From NCBI GenBank assembly GCA_964472545.1, contig CAYYNP010000150.1, positions 1 through 23,661 on the forward strand: a stretch of DNA of 23,661 nucleotides, written 5' to 3'. Shown here in pieces: positions 1-6,490 of the stretch. The translations under genes were made by a program, and so were the position numbers. Within the stretch, counting starts at the first letter, position 1. The number at the start of each line of letters is the position of its first letter. The notes beneath the pieces are model-generated. The model made no database searches. It was not told the origin of the DNA and saw nothing but the letters and a program-made list of their open reading frames with translations. The stretch is from CAYYNP01 sp964472545. Lineage in GTDB: Bacteria; Planctomycetota; Planctomycetia; Pirellulales; Thermoguttaceae.

Positions 1-303
1 TCCGTGTTGATTCCGGCTCGGAGCCAGTCCCCCTTTTCCACTCCCGCGAATCGACGTTGCAGTTCTCCTGGGGGAGCTACGTTGTCGATTCCGATTGGCC
101 CGCGCGTGAAGGTGGATCTGCTATCTCATCGCAACAGGACGCACTAATCCGATATTCCGAAGTCACCAGAGGCTTTGCTTCGATCCGCAATGGCTCCGCC
201 CGGGCAATGACAGATCGGCGGTTCGTCCAGGCTTGCAGACCCCCCGGCAAACTGCCAAAATGCGGTGAGTGTACTGCCTACGTCCACAAACCGGAGAACG
301 ATC
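1..303. other. Left flank with no credible gene
   Basis: No protein gene can be supported here. One plus-strand frame (starting at base 3) stays open from the window edge to 581, but it runs on through the SnoaL-like gene in another frame and matches no family I recognise. A short odd palindrome, GGCTCGGAGCC (15-25), is followed by a C/T-rich run (agtccccctttt). It could be the end of a terminator for a gene to the left, or part of a dispersed intergenic repeat. The right end holds the promoter candidate for the first gene. Confidence 0.5.
233..261 (+). promoter_or_regulatory. Candidate sigma-70-type promoter for the first operon
   Basis: A TTGCAG box (233-238) and a CAAAAT box (256-261) are separated by 17 bp. 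Each matches the classical consensus only partly. The expected transcription start near 268 would leave a leader of about 35 nt before the ATG at 304. Found by eye; no transcription data. Confidence 0.35.
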
Positions 304-714
304 ATGTTGGAAGCCAACAAGGAATTGGTGCGTCGTTACTATCAGGAAGTGATGGGGGATCTGGCGGGAATCGACGAGATCGTTGCCGCCGGTTTTGTGG
401 ACCACCACTTTCCGCCGGAGATGCCGGCCGGTCCGGCGGGCGTGAGGAAGTTCTTCACGGAATTCGCCGCTGGGCTGTTCAGCGACATGCGGATCGAGAT
501 CGACTTCCTCTTGGCCGAGGGCGACAAGGTCGACTGCCATTTCGTGTTCTTCGCCCGGCACACCGGCGATGCCGGCGATAATCTCGCCCGCGGCAACCCC
601 ATTCGCCTGCCCGCGATCGCCACGTTTCGGATCGCCGACGGCATGTTGGCGGAAGCCTGGGAGATCTTCGACAGCGGCAGCCTGGCGCAACAGATGCAGG
701 CGGAACCGCAGTGA
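304..714 (+). CDS. SnoaL-like polyketide cyclase / ester-cyclase family protein
   Basis: A 136-residue protein of SnoaL-like (NTF2-fold) size. The N-terminus ANKELVRRYYQEV is typical of the family's first helix. Residues around 34-55 (VDHHFPPEMPAGPAGVRKFF) follow the family pattern of a DH pair, a proline-containing loop, then a glycine and a helix. The end (TFRIADGMLAEAWEIFD) fits the final strands. Family members include cyclases and hydrolases of small polar molecules, and many are uncharacterised; the substrate here cannot be told. The start at 304 is preferred because GGAGA lies at 293-297; an in-frame start at 265 has no such site. There is no signal peptide, so this is the only clearly cytoplasmic product of the first gene group. 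It lies 90 bp before the first DegT gene and may be its operon leader. Confidence 0.8.
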   Translation: MLEANKELVRRYYQEVMGDLAGIDEIVAAGFVDHHFPPEMPAGPAGVRKFFTEFAAGLFSDMRIEIDFLLAEGDKVDCHFVFFARHTGDAGDNLARGNPIRLPAIATFRIADGMLAEAWEIFDSGSLAQQMQAEPQ

Positions 715-717
715 GAT

Positions 718-732
718 GCACGATCGTCGTGC
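718..732 (+). other. Short hairpin just after the SnoaL-like gene
   Basis: GCACGA (718-723) and TCGTGC (727-732) can form a perfect 6-bp stem with a 3-nt loop, beginning 4 nt after the stop codon. No T-run follows, so a full intrinsic terminator is unlikely. It may modulate readthrough or stabilise the mRNA end, or be chance. Confidence 0.25.
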
Positions 733-804
733 GGCGTGAGGGGCTGAACGCAGCCTGAACGTATGAACGAGAAACACGCTCCGTCAATACGAAGGGAGAG
801 TCCG

Positions 805-2172
805 ATGAAACGGCCGATCAAGAACCGCCGCGAGTTTCTGGCCACCGTCGGCGCCGTCGGCACGGCGTCGATCTTGGCGGGAACCGGCCGGGCACCAGCC
901 AGCCGCGCCGCAGAAGCTCCGGAGAAGCTCGCCATCGACGGCGGGACTCCCGTGCGCAAGACGCCGCTGAGATCGAGGCCCTATGGGCCGCAATTCTACG
1001 ACGACGTCGAGAAGCGAGAGCTGATCGACGTCCTCGAGTCGAAGGACCCTTTTCGCTGGTGGGGCGGAGACTCGAAGTCGCTGCAGTTCGAGAAGGCCTA
1101 CGCGGCCCATATCGGTGCCAAGTACGCCATTGGAGTGACCTCGGGCACCACGGCCCTCTACACCGCCATGGCGGCGTTGGAAATCGGGCCCGGCGACGAG
1201 GTCATTCTGCCGGCCTGGACCTGGTACGCCGACTACGACGCGGTCGTCCTTTCGGGAGCCCTGCCGGTGTTTGCCGAGATCGACGGGTCGCTGGCCATCG
1301 ACCCGAACGACATTGAGGCGCGAATCACGCCACGCACCAAGGCGATCGTCCCCAGCCACCTTCAAGGCGGCGTGGCCGACATGGACCCAATCCTCGAGAT
1401 CGCACGGCGGCACAACCTCCTTGTGTTGGAAGACTGCGCCCAATGTTGCGGCGGACGCTACAAGGGGAAGTTCGTAGGCTCGATCGGCGATATGGGCATC
1501 AACAGCTTTCAGCTCAGCAAGACGATCACTTCTGGCGAGGGCGGCGCCGTCACCACCAACGATCCGAAACTCTTCGAGCGCGCCGTCCGCTTCCACGACG
1601 TGGGTGTGCTCCGCGCGCCCTATACGCAGTCGCTCGGCGGCGGCCTGCTGGCGGCCTTTGCCGCGTGCAACTTCCGCATGAACGAATTCACCGGCGCCGT
1701 GCTCAACGGGCAGTTGCAGAAGCTCGATACGATCTGCGGGGGCCTGCGCAAGAACGCCCGCAAGGTCCGCCAGGGCATTGCCGATCTGCCGGGACTCAAG
1801 CTGCGCAAGATGCCGGACGAAGAGGGGGACTTGGGCGTGACGGTCTTTCTGGACCACGGCACGCGCCTGCGGCGCGACCGCTTCCTGCGGGCGTTGCGGG
1901 CCGAGGGAATCGCCGCCTCGGGGCCGGGCGGGTCGGTGATTTTGCCGGCCGACGAGCGGATTGCCAGCAAGTCCACGGTCCATCCCGACTGGCCGTCGTT
2001 CAACAGCCCCCAGGGCAAAGCCATCCGCTACGGCCGCGAGGCGTGCCCCCGCACGATCGACATAATCGGACGCACGGGCGGCGTAATCATGGACCCGAAC
2101 TTCACCGACGACGAGTTGGGCGACATCGTCCGAGCCATCCGCAAGGTCTACTTGGCCATGGGCAACGCGTAG
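805..2172 (+). CDS. Tat-exported DegT/DnrJ/EryC1/StrS aminotransferase (first copy)
   Basis: A 455-residue PLP-dependent fold-type I enzyme of the DegT family, which transaminates keto-sugars and related ketones (AHBA synthase is a member). The family pattern is clear: IDGGTPVRKTPL near the N-terminus, GVTSGTTALYTAM for phosphate binding, VLEDCAQ with Asp210 for the PLP ring nitrogen, and FQLSKTITSGEGGAV with Lys239 for the Schiff base. The N-terminus carries a twin-arginine signal (NRREFLATVG, then a hydrophobic Ala/Gly stretch to about residue 36), so the folded, cofactor-loaded enzyme is probably exported. The start at 805 is chosen because AAGGGAGAG lies at 792-800; the in-frame ATG at 763 would bury the signal. 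An unusual cysteine cluster (DCAQCC, residues 210-215) sits where relatives often have a histidine. The next gene is a second, divergent copy. Substrate unknown. Confidence 0.9.
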   Translation: MKRPIKNRREFLATVGAVGTASILAGTGRAPASRAAEAPEKLAIDGGTPVRKTPLRSRPYGPQFYDDVEKRELIDVLESKDPFRWWGGDSKSLQFEKAYAAHIGAKYAIGVTSGTTALYTAMAALEIGPGDEVILPAWTWYADYDAVVLSGALPVFAEIDGSLAIDPNDIEARITPRTKAIVPSHLQGGVADMDPILEIARRHNLLVLEDCAQCCGGRYKGKFVGSIGDMGINSFQLSKTITSGEGGAVTTNDPKLFERAVRFHDVGVLRAPYTQSLGGGLLAAFAACNFRMNEFTGAVLNGQLQKLDTICGGLRKNARKVRQGIADLPGLKLRKMPDEEGDLGVTVFLDHGTRLRRDRFLRALRAEGIAASGPGGSVILPADERIASKSTVHPDWPSFNSPQGKAIRYGREACPRTIDIIGRTGGVIMDPNFTDDELGDIVRAIRKVYLAMGNA

Positions 2173-2194
2173 ACGTTTCGTGAGACACCCATCG

Positions 2195-2215
2195 CCCCGC
2201 TGACCGCCGGCGGGG
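2195..2215 (+). other. GC-rich hairpin between the two DegT genes
   Basis: CCCCGC (2195-2200) and GCGGGG (2210-2215) can pair across a 9-nt loop in the 77-bp gap. The Shine-Dalgarno site GGAGGT of the next gene follows at 2235-2240. No T-run is present. It may set the relative expression of the two genes, or be chance in GC-rich DNA. Confidence 0.2.
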
Positions 2216-2249
2216 AATATCACCTGAGGGGTCGGGAGGTACGTTTGTC

Positions 2250-3599
2250 ATGAGAAACGATCTGACACGACGTGGATTTGTTCGAGCCGTGGCGGCGGGC
2301 TCCGCCGCATTGACCTGGGCAGGCGCCAGACGAGCGCCGACAGTGTTCGCTGCCGGCGCCGACAAGCCGGCGTTGCTCGGCGGCACGCCGGTGCACCAGG
2401 GCGGCTGGCCCGGATGGCCGGATTGGCGCGAGGCGTGGGAACCCGAGATCGTCGACGTGTTGCGCAGCGGGCGATGGTGCTGTTCCGGCGGTGGCGGGCA
2501 GGTGGCCGAGTTCGAGACGGCCTACGCCAAACTGCTCGGAGCCAAACGCTGCGTGGCCACGGCCAGCGGCACCACGGCGTTGATCACCGCCCTGCACGTA
2601 ATGGGCGTCGACGCCGGCGACGAAGTGATCACCTCTCCCTACACCTTCGTCGCCACCTACAACACGATCCTGATGCACAAGGCCCTGCCGGTCTTTGCCG
2701 ACACCGATCCCGCCTCGCTGACGATGGATCCGGCGTCGATCGAAAGCCGCATCACGCCGCGCACCCGTGCCATCGTGCCGGTACACATCTACGGCATGCC
2801 CTGCGACATGGACCCGATCAACGCGATTGCCAAGAAACACAACCTGGCCGTAATCGAGGACGCGTGTCAGGCGTGGCTGGCGGAGTACAAGGGCCGCAAG
2901 TGCGGTACGCTGGGCGACCTGGGCTGCTTCAGCTTCCAGAACTCCAAGCACATTCCCGCCGGCGAAGGCGGGGCGGTTACCGGCAACAGCGAGGAGTTGC
3001 TGGACCGCTGCCAGGCCTATCACAATTGCGGCCGGGCGTCCGGCACGTTCAAAGGCAGCGGTTGTTTCACTCGCGGCACCAACTGCCGGATGACCCATTA
3101 CCAGGCCGCCTTGCTGCTGCTGCAGATCGACAAGCTGGTGGCGGAAACCCAGCGCCGACAAGAAAACGCCGACCGCCTGACCGCCGGCCTGAAAGAGATC
3201 CCCGGCATCCGGCCCGTGCGTCTGCCGGAAGAAAGCCGGGCCGTTTGGCATCTCTACGCGTTCCGATACGACGCGAGCGAGTTCAACGGCCTGCCACGCG
3301 ACAAGTTCATCAGGGCCCTGCGGGCCGAAGGCGTCCCGTGCGGCGGCGGCTATAGCGAGCAGTATTTCGACGGTCTGCTCGATGAGGCAATCGAGTCGCG
3401 CGGCTTCAAGCGCCTGTTTCCCGCCGCACGGCTAAACGCCTATCGCGATAGCTTCCAGGAACTCGAGGGCAACCGGCAAGTCTGCCGCACGACCGTAGGG
3501 ATCTTCAACACGCTGCTGTTGGCCAACGGCAGCGACGTCGATCAGATCGTCGAGGCGGTCCGCAGAATCCAGGCGCATAGCGCCGCGTTGGTCGCGTGA
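2250..3599 (+). CDS. Tat-exported DegT/DnrJ/EryC1/StrS aminotransferase (second copy)
   Basis: A 449-residue PLP-dependent aminotransferase of the DegT family. Visible hallmarks are GGTPVHQGGWPGWP near the start, TASGTTALITALH for phosphate binding, VIEDACQAW with Asp204, and FQNSKHIPAGEGGAV with Lys233 as the Schiff-base lysine. A Tat signal is present: TRRGFVRAVAAG followed by a hydrophobic stretch ending near AAG at about residue 36. GGAGGT at 2235-2240 supports the ATG at 2250. It is clearly diverged from the preceding copy, keeping the catalytic residues but differing in substrate loops, so the two may act on different keto-substrates or form a mixed dimer. It is 48 bp upstream of the Gfo/Idh gene. 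Family members make amino-sugars or aminocyclitols; the actual substrate cannot be read from the sequence. Confidence 0.9.
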   Translation: MRNDLTRRGFVRAVAAGSAALTWAGARRAPTVFAAGADKPALLGGTPVHQGGWPGWPDWREAWEPEIVDVLRSGRWCCSGGGGQVAEFETAYAKLLGAKRCVATASGTTALITALHVMGVDAGDEVITSPYTFVATYNTILMHKALPVFADTDPASLTMDPASIESRITPRTRAIVPVHIYGMPCDMDPINAIAKKHNLAVIEDACQAWLAEYKGRKCGTLGDLGCFSFQNSKHIPAGEGGAVTGNSEELLDRCQAYHNCGRASGTFKGSGCFTRGTNCRMTHYQAALLLLQIDKLVAETQRRQENADRLTAGLKEIPGIRPVRLPEESRAVWHLYAFRYDASEFNGLPRDKFIRALRAEGVPCGGGYSEQYFDGLLDEAIESRGFKRLFPAARLNAYRDSFQELEGNRQVCRTTVGIFNTLLLANGSDVDQIVEAVRRIQAHSAALVA

Positions 3600-3647
3600 T
3601 CTCGGATCGGTATGCAGAACGAGGATTGAGCGAGAGAGGAATCTCCC

Positions 3648-5099
3648 ATGACGGCTCCCCGGAAGATCTCGCGGCGACGGTTGCTGCGAAAAGCCTTGGG
3701 AACGGGGATCGGCTTGCCGCTGTTTGTCGCCTGCCAGAAGGAGCCGGCGTCGGGGCCGGTCGCCCGAGCCGAGAGTCCGACTCCCATGCCCGAGCCTTCT
3801 CCCGAAAACCAAGCGGCCCCCGGGCCTAACGACCAGGTCGGCGTAGGCATCATCGGTTGCGGGCGGCGTAACGGTCAACTGGCCATCGGTAAGGGCGGAC
3901 AAGGGAAGCTCCCCACCTATGCTCGCATCGTGGCCGTGGCCGATATCAACCAGAAGCGGGCGCACCAATGGGCCGCCAACTACCGCTGCCAGGCCGTTGC
4001 CGATTATCGCGCGCTCTTGGATCGCCGGGAAGTCGACGTCGTGATCTACGCCACGCCCGAGCATTGGCACTATCTGCCGTGCATCCACGCCTGCCAAGCC
4101 GGCAAAGACATCTACGGCGAACAGCCTCTCTCGCACACGATCCGCGAAGGCCGCGTGATGGCCGACGCCGTTCGCAAGTACGGGCGGATCTTCCAAACGG
4201 GCGAACAACAGCGATCCCACCCGATGACCCGCAAGGCGGCCGAGTTGATCCTCAATGGGCGGATCGGCAAAGTCCACACGGTCGTCGGCTACAACTACCC
4301 CAGCCCCTACGAGTGCAACTTCCCCGCCCAGCCGATCCCGGAGTGGCTCGATTGGGACCGCTGGTGTGGGCCGAACGACGTCGTGCCGTATCACACGAGC
4401 CTGTATCTGCCGCGCCTTCCGTATACCCGTGAGAACTACCCGCCGCAGCCGGCGGAGAAGTACGCCGTGGGGCCGGGCTGGATGTCGTTTCGGCCCTACT
4501 CGGGTGGCGAGTTGGCCAACTGGGGCTGTCACGGCTTGAGCATGGTGCAGTGGGCGCTCGGGATGGACCACACGGGGCCAGTCGAGGTGTGGGTCGAGCC
4601 GGCTGAAAAGTTGCAGGAGATCGTCTATCACGATCCCGAAACCCGCGACCGCGGCGATTACCTGGCCAGCCGGCCGGTGATCAACTACCGCTACGCCAAC
4701 GGCGTCGTGCTCACACTCCGCGGCACCGAGAGCCGGCTCGGCGGCGGTGCAACCTTCATCGGCGACAACGGCCGCATCACCATCTTCCGCGACGGCTACG
4801 AGTGCGAACCAACAGGCCTTGATGAAGACCCGTTGCCGCCGGGCGCGATCCGCGTCTACCGCAACGACCACCACATGGGCAACCTCTTCCGCTGCATCCG
4901 CTCGCGGACCGACCCGATCATGAACGTCGAGAGCGCCCATCGCGTGGCCACCTTGTGCCATCTGGGCAACATCGCCCGCTGGTTGGGGCGGCGGCTGAAG
5001 TGGGATCCGCAACGGGAGGTCTTTCCCGGGGACGATGAGGCGAACCGGCATCTGGATATTCCGCGACGTAAGGGCTACGAGTTGCCGGAGCAGGTTTAG
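3648..5099 (+). CDS. Tat-exported Gfo/Idh/MocA-type oxidoreductase
   Basis: A 483-residue protein of the glucose-fructose oxidoreductase / inositol dehydrogenase family. The Rossmann motif GVGIIGCG is at residues 65-72, then VAVADINQKRA and VDVVIYATPEHWHY. The C-terminal half (SFRPYSGGELANWGCHGLSMVQWALGMD) matches the large planctomycete subfamily. The N-terminus has a twin-arginine signal (SRRRLLRKALG), and Cys29 in PLFVAC could be lipidated, although the lipobox is imperfect. The family's usual EKP motif reads E158-Q159-P160, so the normally conserved lysine is missing. Known exported relatives include Zymomonas glucose-fructose oxidoreductase, which carries tightly bound NADP through Tat, and GH109 glycosidases, which use NAD in hydrolysis; either type of chemistry is possible. 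A GAGAGAGGA site (3632-3640) supports the start. Confidence 0.9.
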   Translation: MTAPRKISRRRLLRKALGTGIGLPLFVACQKEPASGPVARAESPTPMPEPSPENQAAPGPNDQVGVGIIGCGRRNGQLAIGKGGQGKLPTYARIVAVADINQKRAHQWAANYRCQAVADYRALLDRREVDVVIYATPEHWHYLPCIHACQAGKDIYGEQPLSHTIREGRVMADAVRKYGRIFQTGEQQRSHPMTRKAAELILNGRIGKVHTVVGYNYPSPYECNFPAQPIPEWLDWDRWCGPNDVVPYHTSLYLPRLPYTRENYPPQPAEKYAVGPGWMSFRPYSGGELANWGCHGLSMVQWALGMDHTGPVEVWVEPAEKLQEIVYHDPETRDRGDYLASRPVINYRYANGVVLTLRGTESRLGGGATFIGDNGRITIFRDGYECEPTGLDEDPLPPGAIRVYRNDHHMGNLFRCIRSRTDPIMNVESAHRVATLCHLGNIARWLGRRLKWDPQREVFPGDDEANRHLDIPRRKGYELPEQV

Positions 5100-5132
5100 G
5101 GCCGCGGCGCACGTTCAGCAAGGAGAACATCA

Positions 5133-6380
5133 ATGACATGGCGATCTCTCGCATTGGCCGTCCTGGCGGTCTGCTCCGTCGGGCCGGCCGTTTGCCCGGC
5201 CGCGGAAGACGTGGCCTCGCAAGAGGCCGGCGAGCCATCGATCCGTTACCTACCCCTTGATGCCCCGGCGGGCACGTCGCGGGCCGTCGTCGTCGAGGGG
5301 CTTCCGCTGGTCTACACGCGGCAACTGCTTCCGCTGGATAGCGACGGGAAGCTCGTTGGCGCCGGATCGGCCAACGAGCAGATCGAGCAGGTTCTGAATA
5401 GCCTGGAGTCCGTGTTGGGGACGGTCGGTTCGGACCTCGATAAGCTCGTACGGCTGAACGTCTACGCGCTGTCGCATCAGGCGGCCGACCGTTTGCGCGA
5501 GCTGCTTGTCAATCGGCTCGATGAGGCGGTTCGTCCGGCGGTCACCGTAGTGCTGACGCCGCTGCCGCATCGCGACGCGCTGGTGGCCGTCGACGCGATC
5601 GCGGTGGCCGCAGCGCCGAGCGCACGATCCGCAGCCGTTTCCCTCTCGCAATGCGAGGCCGTCGCCGGCGACAAAGACTGCGCCCACGCCGCTGTGTTGC
5701 CACCGGGCAGCGTTGCGTACTTGTCCGGCCAGGCGGAACGCGGCGGGCTCGCGGCGTCGGCCGTCGGCCAATCGCTGTCCGTGCTGTTCGAGCGACTCGA
5801 ACCATTGCAGCTCTCGCCGTCGGACGTGGTCCAATTGAAGGTCTTTCTCACGCCGGCCACGTCGGCCGATGCAGCGTTACGCGAAGTCAAGCGGTTCTTT
5901 CCCGAGGGGCTCGCTCCGCCGGTGGTCTTTGTGGAATGGATCGCCTCGGTGCCGGTCGAGATCGAGTTGATCGCCCGGTTGCCAGTTGGGGAATCGCCGG
6001 CCGAGGCCGTCGAGCACTACAACCCGCCAGACGTGAAGCCTTCACCCGCCTTCAGCCGCGCGGCGCTGGTCCGCACATCACGCCAGATTCACATTGCCGG
6101 CCTTTCGGCGCGTGCCGCAGGCGACGGCGAGGCACAAGCCCGCGACGTGTTTGCCCAACTGCAAGCAATCCTGGCCCAAACCGGTAGCGATATGCGTCAT
6201 CTGGCCAAGGCCACGTACTACGTATCCGACGACGACGCCAGCCGAGGGCTCGACCGGCTACGCCGCGAGCTGTTCGACCCGCAGCACCCGCCCGCGGCGT
6301 CGAAAGTCACCGTGCACGCGGTGGGGAGTCCCGGCCGTAGCCTGACGATCGACATGATCGCCGTTGGCAGCCGCCGGTAG
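5133..6380 (+). CDS. Secreted protein with three RidA/YjgF-like domains
   Basis: A 415-residue protein with a Sec-type signal (hydrophobic residues 5-20, likely cut near residue 24), then three RidA/YER057c/UK114-like units at about 38-157, 182-285 and 302-413. Each shows the family order of a substrate-side strand, a helix with SLESVLGTVGSDLDKLVRLNVY-type sequence, and a final strand such as VAVDAIAVA or LTIDMIAVG. RidA enzymes hydrolyse reactive enamines and imines made by PLP enzymes, and active forms are trimers with a key arginine. Here the arginine is seen only in unit 1 (Arg134, in VRPAVTV); units 2 and 3 have Pro and Ala at the equivalent place. The three units could fold as one covalent pseudo-trimer. 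AAGGAG at 5120-5125 supports the ATG. The gene is 33 bp after the Gfo/Idh gene, so likely co-transcribed with it. Confidence 0.8.
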   Translation: MTWRSLALAVLAVCSVGPAVCPAAEDVASQEAGEPSIRYLPLDAPAGTSRAVVVEGLPLVYTRQLLPLDSDGKLVGAGSANEQIEQVLNSLESVLGTVGSDLDKLVRLNVYALSHQAADRLRELLVNRLDEAVRPAVTVVLTPLPHRDALVAVDAIAVAAAPSARSAAVSLSQCEAVAGDKDCAHAAVLPPGSVAYLSGQAERGGLAASAVGQSLSVLFERLEPLQLSPSDVVQLKVFLTPATSADAALREVKRFFPEGLAPPVVFVEWIASVPVEIELIARLPVGESPAEAVEHYNPPDVKPSPAFSRAALVRTSRQIHIAGLSARAAGDGEAQARDVFAQLQAILAQTGSDMRHLAKATYYVSDDDASRGLDRLRRELFDPQHPPAASKVTVHAVGSPGRSLTIDMIAVGSRR

Positions 6381-6419
6381 CCGCAGGCATTCTCCGACCA
6401 TTTGTGGTGGCATCGGGCA

Positions 6420-6448
6420 TTGCGATCTGCTCCGGCGGAACTTACAAT
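6420..6448 (+). promoter_or_regulatory. Candidate promoter of the PQQ-like propeller gene
   Basis: TTGCGA (6420-6425) and TACAAT (6443-6448) are 17 bp apart, the best match to the sigma-70 consensus that I found on the plus strand (4/6 and 5/6). Transcription would start near 6455, giving a leader of about 36 nt before the ATG at 6491, with CAGGAGAT (6476-6483) as ribosome binding site. It suggests that this gene can be expressed separately from the aminotransferase group. Confidence 0.45.
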
Positions 6449-6490
6449 GCGGCTGCTATCACCCCACTCTTTTCACAGGAGATCGTCGCC

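Noticed and set aside
3..581. Plus-strand frame open from the left edge as the end of an upstream gene
   Set aside because: It runs far into the SnoaL-like gene in another frame, shows no recognised family, and its codon third positions do not have the bias of real genes here.
784..2223. Long minus-strand open frame (about 479 codons) opposite the first DegT gene; similar ones at 2220-3251, 3432-5051, 17057-18355 and 20075-21763
   Set aside because: Mirror frames of GC-rich genes. The opposite strand encodes clear families with start sites and ribosome binding sites, and the mirror products match nothing.
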